From contig JAEVLN010000004.1 in assembly GCA_018350325.1 (NCBI GenBank), positions 1,798,001-1,862,000 on the forward strand: a DNA stretch of 64,000 nt, read 5' to 3'. Both the position numbers and the translations under genes were made by a program. Shown here piece after piece: positions 21,419-32,760 of the stretch; positions within the stretch are counted from its first letter, which is position 1; the number at the start of each line of letters is the position of its first letter. The notes below the pieces were generated by a model. It did no database searches and was not told the origin of the DNA. It was given only the letters and a program-made list of their open reading frames with translations. The DNA is from Globodera rostochiensis (Eukaryota; Nematoda; Chromadorea; Rhabditida; Heteroderidae).

Positions 21419-24400
21419 ATGGATTTTGATTATTGGGAGCACCAACGGTTGGAGGAACCGCCGCCTTCGGCAAGGCCAACCATGGCGGCCACCTATTTGC
21501 AACAGCCCCGGAGGGAGTGCGCAAAACGAAGGTCAACAACAGTTCAGCAGCAGAGAAAGGCCATCGCCGCTGCTTCTACAGCAATTGTACTGGACGAGCA
21601 TGAGGAGTTGCAGTCCATCAGGGCATTGCGCGCCCATTACATGCCATTCGATGACGAATTCGGCGAATGCCATGGAGAGGATGAAGAGAAGCAACACCAA
21701 CAACAACAACATGAACAACACGCCCTTGGCGGTGCACAGCTCCAGCAGCAACAACAACAACAGTTGATCATGGTGAACAAGTACATCGACAAACGTGGCA
21801 ATGGCAACAGCACCAGGTGAGAGAGAACATACGGCGGAGTCTAACCGTCGATCAGAAACTGAAACAATTCTAAAGTTAGCCAAAATTGAGTAGGCTAAAA
21901 CGATTGGACAAAAGAGGGTCGGGGACGTAACGAAATTGAGTTACAAATGTCACCCGATTCATAAAATATAATTAAATATCGATCAACTCATTAAATGTAT
22001 TTATTGAGTTACAAATGTCACCCGATTCATAAAATATAATTGATCAACTCATTAAATGTTTTTATTGAGTTACAAATGTCACCCGATTCATAAAATATAA
22101 TTAAATATCGATCAACTCATTAAATGTATTTATTGAGTTACAAATGTCACCCGATTCATAAAATATAATTGATCAACTCATTAAATGTATTTATTGAGTT
22201 ACAAATGTCACCCGATTCATAAAATATAATTGATCAACTCATTAAATGTATTTATTGAGTTACAAATGTCACCCGATTCATAAAATATAATTGATCAACT
22301 CATTAAATGTATTTATTGAGTTACAAATGTCACCCGATTCATAAAATATAATTAAATATCGATCAACTCATTAAATGTTTTTGTCGGCCAATTCCCCCCC
22401 CCCCCCACCGTTCCTCCTACAAATTAGCGCCCGATTGAATTGAAACTTTCGCGCCCATCCGTCACCGATAATCGCCCATTTATGGTAAATGTTTTGGAAT
22501 TGTTAAAAGTGTTTTTGAATCGCACCATTTTCTGTCTGTTTGCCCTCCAATTTTTGATGCAATTATATTTTCAACACAACAATTTTATGATTAAAATGGG
22601 GGGGGGGTACCGGGGAAAATATTTGTGGTAGGATTAAAAATATGATCAAATTTCTTTGAGGGGGTCAAGTGTAGTACATTGTTGAATTAGTAAAAAGGTG
22701 ATCAAAATTTTGATCGCTTTTTTGAGGGTCAAAAAATCGATTAAAAACAATTAAAAACATTCAGCGCATTTTTGGGGGGCGCAATTTTGGCGTCGAACGC
22801 CGCGCACAACAAAAAATGAGCGCGCGCGAGCGATCACTTTGCAATCGATACACAAATTGCCCCAATAACAAAACCGCATGACTTTAATGGACACATTTTT
22901 GGGAGAAGAACACAAACACCAAAAAGAAGAGCGTTGTTTTTTGTTGTTGATAATCGCCGATTTGTATCCATTTTTATTATTTGTTAAAATTAAAATTAAA
23001 ATTGTCCAATGTCGAGACTCTTGAGCGCCGTCACTTCCATCCGGTAATCCGCCCGGCTTCGTCGAGACACACATAAACGAATTTCGTAGGAACGAAACAA
23101 ACCCTCCACTTTTTTGTGCGGAATTTTTCTTATCTTTTTCGTTCTGTTCTTATCACAATCATTGTCATTTTGACGCATTCATTTATAATTTCGTTTTGGA
23201 CAAACGCGATTGTTCAAAAGGAGGGCTTCTGAACCGAATCCAGATCGATCCAGCTTGATCGATACTAAACCTGATCGGTCCTAATCCCGAGATCGGTCCT
23301 AATCCCGATCAGTCCTAATCTCCTGATCGGCCCTAAGCCTAATCAGTCCTACTCCAGATCGGTCCTAATCCTGATCGGTCTAATCCACATTGGTCTTAGT
23401 CCCGATCAGTCCTAATCTCCTGATCTGTTCTAAACCTGATCGGTCCGAATACACACCGGGCTGAGGCTGTCAACTTTTTTTAAAGCTCAATTAAATCAAA
23501 ACCCTTAGGTGACATGAAACAAAAACTATGCGCATTCAATAAAAAAAGATAGTACCTTAAACCTCTGTGATAGGCATCGAATGGCTTGTTCTCATGGTAA
23601 CTGTCTCTGCTCCATTGCGTCCAGCTCCTGCTCCGCCTCCCCGTGCCCTTATCAAATTCGTGACCCGTCATCCCCTGCCGTGTGCGCCATCGGCACTGCT
23701 GCAGCACATCAGCAACAACAGCAGCAGCAGCATGACGGCGAAATGGTGTGTGCCGTGTGCGGTGATGGGCATGCCAAGCTGCACTACGGCGTGTTGGCCT
23801 GCTACGGGTGCAAGGCATGTTTGAACTTGAGCAACAAATTGAGGTGAAGGTCCACCCGAGACAGAGATTTGTTTGATTTCAAGAGTCAGAGGCCCGGGGG
23901 TGATGCTTTAAAATAGGGTTGGTCCCCGTCCCCGAACCCCGACTTTTTTTAGTCGGGGTTTTCGTCCCCAACTTTTTTGAGTTTTTCGGGGGTTTTGCTG
24001 GGAAAAACCCCGACCCCGACTTTTTTAGTCGGGGACGAAAACCCCGATCCCGACTTTTTCCGCCCGAGGGGTCGGGGATTAAAATGTCTCGGAAGTCGTG
24101 GGGTCGGGTTTCGCCGGGGGCGACATGTCTTGGGGGCGGCGTGAGGCCCAAAATTTTGGCATTTTGTGTGCTTCAATGGCATTAAAAAAAGTTTGCCCAC
24201 TTTTTCTAGGGCTTCTTTCGGCGAACGCTGAGCGGAAAATATCATTGTAAGCGCCGGAAAATTTGTGAAAAAATTCCACTTTTTTACCCCTTTAGATGTA
24301 TGCCGTTTCGACAACGATTGCATCGTTGACAAGTGTAAGTGTTTGGCCGGAGGAAAATGTAAGCATTTTGATCAATTTTCATTTTAGACCAACGGAACAG

Positions 24401-26730
24401 CTGTCGATGTTGCCGTTTCAGGCGATGCCTCGAGATGGGCATGGACCCAAAGGCCGTACGGCCTGATCGCGATCTGACCGGCAAACAACGGGTGCCCCGG
24501 GTTCGTAAACGCGCGTTGGACGATGAGTTGATCAACCACATGGTAAGCATTGGGTTATGATCGGAAATCAGATTAGGGTCAGCAAATGTTGTTGTTCATC
24601 TACCGATGTTGCAGGTGCGTCTTCAGGGCAACGACTGGTCGCGCAAGATTCCGGTTGAGGCCAAAGTGCTTCTGATGCAGTTGCTGAACATCGAGTCCAA
24701 GGTGGCCAAAGGGGACAGTGTGATGGATCGTCGTGTCGGCACTTTTGGATGCCGTCAGGCACCACCGGCACAACAGCAGCCCCCACTGCCTTCCGAGCCG
24801 ACAACGACGTTTGGCGGCACCGGTGGCGGGCGAGAGGTGAAGCGCGAGCTGTCCTTGAAGGAACTGTTCGAGCAAAAACCGTCGATGAACACGCGAAGAA
24901 CGGAGGTAAAAATAGGGCATTCTAACCTCTCTGGTCAGATTGATCAAAATATATAATAATAATTCCGATCTGATCAGTTTTTGAATTTATAATCAGACAT
25001 CGATCACTTTCAACAACAAAGTTTGAAACTTTGGCATCTAGACGTTCAATTCAAAAATTTTCTGGATTTTATTTGCCTTAATTTTTTTAATAATTTGCCA
25101 ATTATTGTTTTGCAGATGTGCTATGAGCCGTACAGAATGGCACATGCCGAAGAATTGCCAAAGATTGCGCATCGCAGTGCCATCGCCGCTGTGGACTGGG
25201 TGGAATCGTTGGCGGAATTGTTGGACACTGTGCTGTTGGACACGCAAGACAAAGTGAACAAACATTAAAATTAAAAAATTTATTTGAACTGAACTCGTTC
25301 AGATTGCCCTAGTGAAGGCCTGCTACGCGCCGTTGACCATCTTCAACTTCTCGGCCCGAACGGCACAAAACACGCGCAACCCGGACATTCTGTGCCTGTG
25401 CTCTTATTCATATGTGCCGCGCAAATTGCCGCCCGACTTCAATGGGTCAAAGTAAGTGCCGTCTTTAAGAGCACACCATAACATTTTTAAATCACCGGTC
25501 AGTCACCTGTCCAACAATCTGATCGATCGGACACTGAACGAGTTGGTTGGCCCGTTGCGCAAATTGGCTCTTCGAGAAGAGGAAGTGGTGCCGTTGAAGG
25601 CCATCATCATACTGGACCCGAACGCGCGCAATTTGTCGCCCGAGGCGCAACGCGAAGTGGCCGAGCTGCGCGACCGTGTGCAGGACATGCTGTTCCATGT
25701 GGTCAAGGAGCTGCACCAGGCGCACAACGCAGCACACCGGTTTGGCAACCTGTTGTTGTTGTTGCCAACAATTTCGGTAGGTATAAATTTGGCGTAAAAA
25801 TAATTAAAAACACGTTTCTCAGACCCTTTCCGGTGTGATGTGCGAGAATATGCAGTTTTGCCAAGTGTTCGGTTGGACAGACCCGTTGCTGAACGAGCTG
25901 TTCGAAACGGACATCGACAAGTGCCAAGTTGGCGCCGGAGGGGAATTGTCTTGTTTGTTCGGCACTTCCTCCTTGATGTCCTACAGTCCGCCAATGCTCG
26001 GTGGTTCAACCGATGCAGCAGCAACGCATGCACTTTGCAATCCGGCAGACATTTCGCTTCATGTACGTATTGAAAATGATGAGACGGACAATTTTGGATT
26101 CCCTACCTTTACACAGTCGTCGCCTGCTGGCTTCCAAGCCTCAATACATCCCTCTACCTCCGCTTCATCAATTGCACATTCACCGTCGTCTGTGTCCAAT
26201 TCGTCTTCCTCAAGCAGTACCCGTACAATGGAACTGACCAGTATCAACAACAACAACAACAACGCCTTTTCTCTGCCGCTCAGGTGCGAAATGAGCACAC
26301 AAACAGATGCTTATGAGGAAGAAGAAGCCATGTTCGCAGGAAGGGCATCATCATCATCATTAGCCTTAGCCTATCACCATCCGCATCATAATCTACTGCA
26401 GCAGCATGCCGACCACCACCACCATCATCGTGATCATCAACAGCAACAGGTAAATTTTTTGGACGCTAACATGATCTGTGGAATTTGACGCCGCAGGGCC
26501 TCGTGTCGCCTACGGCATCGGATGATGACAGGAGGGCATTGCTTTCGCCCCTCGGCGTGCTGTTCGACGACGCGGAGCTGGACTCGTTGTGCAGAGATCA
26601 CACGGGCCAGCAGGTGGTGAACTTTGATCCGTTACTCTTTGAACATGCCGCCGCTTCTGCCTCGTCAAGTGCCGTCGATGATCACCACCACCAAATTGAT
26701 GATGATGACTTGTTCGGACTGATGCAATGA
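21419..26730 (+). CDS. Nuclear hormone receptor (nematode HNF4-derived type)
   Basis: Eleven exons: 21419-21816, 23625-23814, 24210-24246, 24296-24334, 24388-24542, 24615-24905, 25116-25253, 25303-25451, 25503-25776, 25823-26449, 26497-26730; 843 residues. A ligand-regulated transcription factor of the nucleus. A Gln-rich N-terminus of about 170 residues precedes a two-finger DNA-binding domain (CAVCGDGHAKLHYG, CYGCK, GFFRRTLSGKY, CRFDNDCIVDK, NSCRCCRFRRC). The hinge AVRPDRDLTGKQ matches the AVRPDRD box common in nematode supplementary receptors. The ligand-binding domain runs from exon 7 (AAVDWVESLAELLD) through LKAIIILDPNARNLS to LLLLLPTISTLSG and TDPLLNELF. A long Ser/His/Gln-rich tail ends in DDDDLFGLMQ. 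Intron 1 holds a minisatellite; intron 2 begins with GC and holds a MITE. The specific orthologue is not identified. Confidence 0.93.
21927..22379. repeat. Minisatellite of about 60-66 bp, 7 copies, in receptor intron 1
   Basis: ATTGAGTTACAAATGTCACC followed by CGATTCATAAAATATAATT and ATCAACTCATTAAATGT. Two unit types occur, with TTAAATATCGATC or the shorter TTGATC before AACTC. Copies are otherwise nearly identical, which indicates recent expansion. Confidence 0.95.
23240..23460. repeat. Degenerate 18-20-bp repeat, GATCGGTCCTAAT type
   Basis: About eleven loose copies of (CT)GATCGGTCCTAATCC with variation, still within intron 1 of the receptor gene. Confidence 0.75.
23914..24079. mobile_element. 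hAT-like MITE copy in receptor intron 2
   Basis: Starts with TAGGGTTGGTCCCC and contains the same GTCGGGGT/ACCCCGAC words as the 18226 element, in opposite order. The right end is worn (GGGTCGGGGA), and TTAAAA flanks both sides. It makes up much of the GC-AG intron between CYGCK and GFFRRT. Confidence 0.7.
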
Positions 26731-28950
26731 GTAGTCATTCAAATTGAATTAAACCCATCAGCAGTCCCCCCCCCCACCCCAAACCCTTCGAGTTTACTCA
26801 AAAAAATTTAATTTTAATGTTTAAAAAAATTCGTAAAATATTTTTAGAGGTTAAAATTTAAAAATAGTCGTTAAATAGGACGCTTTTATTATAGGGCTAT
26901 ATTTTGTGATTAGAGCTCGGACTTTTGAAATTTCGGTAACGGCATTTGAAAATGAACGAGCATTTTTTGGTGAAAAAAATTCTAAATTTTGGGCGTCCAG
27001 ACGCCTTGAAATTTCTAAAAATTTCTTGGATTCGGGAACCGGACTCCCGGAAAGTGCCGTCGAGCTCCAATTATGATTTATCACCCAATTGTTCGCAAAC
27101 AATTTGTTGTTCTTCGTATAGAGAGATTCACAAACTTTGGTCAGCACTTTTTTACTTTTTGAACGTGTTCAATCCCTATTTTTTGTAAAATGAATTTTTG
27201 TTGCCTTTTAAACGCAAAAAATATTAAATTTTATTTCTCCTCTCAGTGAATTAAATGCTCGTAAAGCTTCAACAACATTTAACTGGGTATAGTTTAATGT
27301 TCGAGAATAGAATAAGCGGGGCCGGTTCTTGAACATTTTGTCTGATTTATCAGCGGACCTTTTGTTCAATTTGTCACTAATTTGTAAGGGACATTATGTC
27401 CAATTTTTTGTTATGGGTAGGGCCACTAATTATATGGACAAAAAATCTCGAAATATGGCCATAAAATATAGATAAAAAATTGCAAAATATGGACAAAATG
27501 CAAAATACTTCTAGTTTAGGAAAACGGTTTTTTGAGCCAAAGCTAAAGGTTTACTCCCCCCCCCCCTCCCGGCGATTGATCTGCTGATCGGAAGTGAAGT
27601 TTCAATGAATTTTGTTGCTACTTTTTGATTCAACCTTCAATCAAATGCTTTTGATAATGGTTGGTTGGTGGTCGGTCACATCGCTTCTTCTTTCAATTGT
27701 TGAACATGTTAATAATGTGACTTTCTGAGGCCACAAAAGACCAATTTCACTCACTTTTATGGCTCTCCCCCCGGGGGATGGAATGATTGGAAAAGATATA
27801 ATAATCGGCGGCGCTTTTCAAACTAACCCAAAAATATGTGTCTTGTCGTAGTCATGGGGGGGGGGGGGAGAGGTCGTAAAACTGTGACGGTGCTGGTGGT
27901 GGTGAACCGATGAGAGGTGTGGTGAAGTTGTTGTTGTTCAAAATATCATTCAGACGATGGGCGGACGGAGGGATGGGAATGAATGAATGGTGGTGATCAA
28001 CACCATCCTGGCTCAAACATTTTCAAATTTAGTCTTCCCAATTCCATATGCGGTAATCAAAAAAAAAAATTGAAAAGCGGTTAGAGTCCTCTACGTCCCC
28101 CGGGGGGGGGGGGGGCATGTCGCGGACAGTCGTCGAGGTCGGGGACCAACCAATCTAAGTTTAAACTGTTCAAAGATATGTTGCTCAAGAGAAGTCTAAA
28201 AATAATCGAACAAATTTAGATTAAGCAGCACACATCAACACTGTTTGGCATTTTAACTTTTTAGACCATATTTAGAGGGCTTTTAGCACAGGTAAATCCG
28301 AGCCCTAGCAAAAATGTTTGCGTTATTTATTTTTGAATTTAACTTATTTAAATTTTTTTATGAAAATTCTTTATGCGATTCTGACAAATTTGCCAGGCCA
28401 AAACGCTTAACTGAACACCTTCATTGAATTGTTGTTGATCCATCCATCTTCATCAGCACGAACGAACCCCACCCAACCTTCGCCATTCCTCGTCCGATCA
28501 CTTGCCCTCCCCCCCCCCCTCCGATCATTTGCCCCCTCCCCCACTTCGCCAAATTCCTTCTTCGACCTGCGCACATTCTTTCAGATTGCATGAATGCGCG
28601 CGCGCGCGCGTAAAATGCAACGCAAACAGTGCATGCAGCAAAAAAAAACCCCACAAAATTGTCCACACCCCCCGGTGTTATTTTACTTATTATGACGTCC
28701 TTTTTGATCATTTTAATTTGACCTTTTTTGCCATGATTAGAACAATGAAACCACCTTCGCAAGTTTTGTTGTGTAATTTCAAACCGGTTTTCTCACTTTC
28801 CCATTGAACATTTTTGTGAATTTTTATTTTTTTCAATTGCATAAAATGCGCATTTTTTGTCCCTATTAAATTAATTTAACTAACTAAATTTCCCCTATTT
28901 CATGTTTTAATCACCATTCAGGTAAAGTTGCCGATTTTCGACGCTTCCAT
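26731..28950. other. Intergenic, no gene seen
   Basis: An ATTAAA shortly after 26730 may end the receptor transcript. Poly-C/G runs at 26767, 27557, 27857, 28100 and 28510, a (GC)n run near 28598. Open frames are short and unsupported. Confidence 0.5.
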
Positions 28951-31900
28951 ATGGACCAGCCAAAAACAACGACCAACTCACCGTCCTGCTCCAACTCGAC
29001 GTCCGTCGTTGTCGTCGTCGGCGGCGGCCTGTCCCCATGCTCAGACCGCGCACATCCAATTTGTCCCTCATCATCAGACACCATCTTCAAGGTCAGCTCA
29101 CGCCAGCCACTCACCAGCAGCCTTGATGAGGACGAATCGGCTGCTGCAGACCAACCGCCAGCGGCGCTGCTCAACAAACATGGCCGCTCGGACATGCTGA
29201 CGCGCAGTGGCAAGCGTTGGCATAGGACACTTTTGGCACTATGGGAGCATCGACGGACCGCGCTGATCTGGCTGACACCGGTGCTGCTTGCACCTCTGCT
29301 TCACAATGGCGAACAGGTGCTGAACCCTGCCTGAACTCTTTGAATTTTGAACATTTGGAAAATGTTATATGTCTGTGCCATAAAAGACATTCTGCGTTTC
29401 AGGAATACAAATGCGCATTTTGTGCCATCCTGATGGCCGTCTACTGGACATGTGAAGTGATGCCGATCGGCATCACCGCCCTTCTCCCTACCGTACTCTT
29501 CCCGGTGATGGGCATACTGACGGCACGCGATGTGTCACATGAGTTTTTAAATGTGAGTTAAACTGTACCGTAACCAACAAGAATTACCGTATATTTTCGT
29601 GCCTTACAATTCATTTTCTGCTGAACTGCTTCAATAATTACACAGGACACCAATTTCCTGTTCATTGGCGGCCTTGTTGTGGCGTCCGCTGTGGAAAAAT
29701 GCGGGCTGCATGAACGCGTTGCACTCAGTGCGATTTTTTTTGCTAAAATTTTTAATTAATTTTTAATGTTTTTAATTCCCTGATCTGTAGGGGTATTGTC
29801 GCTGATCGGCAGTGAGCCTCGACGGGTCATGCTTGGCTTTATGCTCATCACCGCCATTCTCAGGTCCCCTAATTGATGCCTCTTTTACCGTATTCAATTA
29901 GGGCGAAGGCATAAAGCGCCTAAGGGAGGGGGGGGGGGGGTAGCTTATGGCCCCACGGTCGCTAGCGGCGCCAATCAATCAGGCTGATCATTGTGCCGAG
30001 GGTGGTGGGTTTGTTTTTGCACCTGGGGCTACCAAGTTGCCTATCTCTTATTATTGTATTTAGACTTTTATTACGGTATCTTAGTCTCTTTATTACGGTG
30101 TCTTCAAATGTAATTATTTATTATGTCTTACAGTATGTTCATTTCGAACACCGCCACTTGCGCAATGATGTTGCCGATTGGACAATCCGTTATTCTACAA
30201 TTTGTCTCAAATTCGTCAGACAAAAATGGGAATGGCTGCACTCGAAATGGACTCATTGAAAGGTTCAAAAAACATTTAACATTAATTAGGTTTCCAGACA
30301 AATAGTGCCCATCCAAAAATGCAAAATTGGCCGACCCATCGCTAAATTTTTCAAATGCTTTTTTAAACAGTTTGACAATTTTAAGCGTGTTTGCAACAAA
30401 TTATTCAAGAAGCATGAATTGTGAAATTTGCCCCAAAATGCCGTCGTCGTCGAACGATGCGCCGCCGCCAGCGCCATCGCGACATTTAACGTCGTTACGC
30501 CAAACAAATTTGCCGCAAAAGTATGAATGAATGAATGAAGCAACCGTGCCCGTTTTGTGTCCCGCTTTTTTGCTGATAACCTCCATGTACAGCTTCAAAT
30601 TCGTGCTTAGCACCTCAAAATCATTATGAATGGGTCGCCTGTTTTGCATTTTTTTTAAATTAGAGTTTTCAAATTTTGAATAAAATTTGGGCCTCAAATT
30701 TGAAGAAGAAATTTGAGAGAAAATTGATTTTTAGTGATGCTTTAACACCGGAAGAAGCTGAAGCCGGCACAAACAACAGCGCCAGCAATGGATTAATGCT
30801 TAAGCGGCTTTGTTCCAGAGATGATGTCACTTCCCGCATGGCCAAAGGACTGATTTTAAGCATTGCATTTGGTGCCAACATTGGCGGCGTTGGCACGCCG
30901 ACTGGCACAGCCTCAAATTTGGTGTTGGTCGGCATGCTATCAACGTAAGCGAAAGACTTTTTAGGAATGTCATCATTTGATAAAATAGTGCCAACCGCAA
31001 AATGGGAGATTCAAATCGATTTTTAAACAATCTCAGCCTGTTCCCCGATGCTGACACGGGCGTCAATTACATGTCGTGGATGGCACTGACGGTGCCGTTG
31101 ATGTGCTGTTGTTTGGTCGCGTGTTGGGCTGTGCTTTCGCTGATGTTCCTTCGCAATGTTACGCTGAGCGCGGACCACCACCATGTGGCCGAGATGATGC
31201 GCATGCGAGCGCAAGCGCTACCATCGATGAGGTGAGTTTTTTGATCATTATTAAAGTTGGTCCCAGACCTCTCGGGGGCGAGAAAGTTGGGGTTGGGGCC
31301 ATTCGAGGATCGGGGTTGGAGACGTCCAAAGCTTCGGGGACCGGGCGCCGGGAACCAACCCTAGATCATATTATGAGTTATTGTGCCACCGATCGGTACC
31401 GATCAAGGATCTCTGATCGATCAAGGATCTCTGATCAGTATTGCTCAGGGGTTTATTATCCAAAATTTAATTGAAGTTTTTCCGTTACAATTTCAATCAA
31501 TTCGAGATTCGACTTGAAATTCCAAGCTAAATTCAAATATGCAGTTTTGCGCAAAAATCTGTTGCCGGCTGCTTCATGCTGCTGTTGCTGCTTTGGATAG
31601 GCCGAGATCCAGGCTTTATGCCCGGCCTTGGCGCACTGTTCCCGCGCGACTTCTACACCGATTCCACTTCCGTTATGGCAATTGCCATTCTCCTCTTCTT
31701 GCTGCCAGCGGAAAACCCACTCCGGACGACAGGGGACAATGCCAATAACAACAATGGCACAAATTCAGGGAAAAGGAGCGGTGGCAACGGCACGACAGGC
31801 AAACGTCTCATGGATTGGCCGACCATGCAAAAACAGTTCCCGGTAAGCATTAGCGATTCAGCAGCATTTGGCGCCAGCTGTTGATTCGCAATTCGGCATG

Positions 31901-32760
31901 CTAACTATTGAACTTTAGTGGGGTGTTGTGCTGCTGTTGGGCGGCGGCTTTGCACTGGCGGCCGGTGTCAAGGAGTCCGGCCTCTCCAAGTTGATGGCCA
32001 ACGCACTGGGCGAGCTGGACGGCCAGCCGGGCTGGGTCCTCCAACTGATCTGCATCGTAGTTATCATGTAAGAAGCAGCACATTTGGTGGAACGGCATTT
32101 TTTGAAACTGGAACCGAGAGATTTTGGGAGGGACAAAAAGCCAAAAACTTTGGCATTTTTAAAATTTTTTGCCCATTTTTATAGGCTGGTGACAAACATA
32201 TGCAGCAACGCGGTGACCGCCAGCATTTTCATTCCAATTGTGGCCAGCATGGCCCAGCGTGCACAGCTGCACCCATTGGCACTGATGCTGCCCACAACGT
32301 TGGCATGCTCATTCGCTTTTGTGCTGCCCGTTGGCACTCCGCCCAATGCGCTGGCCATCGGCAGCGGACTGTTGCGCGTGTCCGATTTGGTTAGCATTTT
32401 GAAACTGACGCTTGGAGAGAAACAATGTTTTTTGAACAATGGGGCCACAATTTGAAAGCTTTTCGGACAAGTGAACGACAAATTTCTCAAAAGGACAATT
32501 AAGCAAAAAATTTATAAGGCAATTAGTCAGAGCCCTTTTGGCATTTTGTCTAAAAATTTCAGATGCTATCCGGGTTAGCCGTCTCCGCTGTGTCGGCCAC
32601 CCTGACAATTGCTTACTTGGCCACTGTTGCGCCGTTGATTCTCCCCATAGACCGCTTTCCGGAATGGGCCGTGCAGACAGTAGGCAACGGCACAACGGAT
32701 ACGGTAGCTGAAGGAATTGGCCTCAGGCTATTGGACGAGGTGCCACAAGCATTGTTTTGA
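28951..32760 (+). CDS. SLC13-type sodium/di- or tricarboxylate transporter (NaDC/INDY family)
   Basis: Eleven exons: 28951-29316, 29403-29552, 29646-29727, 29791-29863, 30134-30262, 30735-30944, 30989-31231, 31545-31842, 31919-32067, 32185-32389, 32563-32760; 700 residues. These proteins import succinate, citrate or related anions with sodium. A hydrophilic N-terminus of about 100 residues precedes the first helix ([17 protein letters not shown]), longer than usual for the family. Characteristic motifs: [30 protein letters not shown] (SNT motif, first half), [54 protein letters not shown] (SNAVT, second half) and the signature [15 protein letters not shown]. All key regions of the inverted repeat are present. 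The intron 31232-31544 contains a MITE copy. Part of this gene is duplicated downstream (35172-36270). Nematode relatives are nac-1 to nac-3; I cannot choose among them. Confidence 0.94.
31251..31363. mobile_element. hAT-like MITE copy in SLC13 intron
   Basis: TTAAAGTTGGTCCC at the left and GGGAACCAACCCTA at the right are inverted. Flanks GATCATTA and GATCATAT agree at 6 of 8 positions, an aged 8-bp duplication. The interior has CGGGG words like the other copies. Confidence 0.7.
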
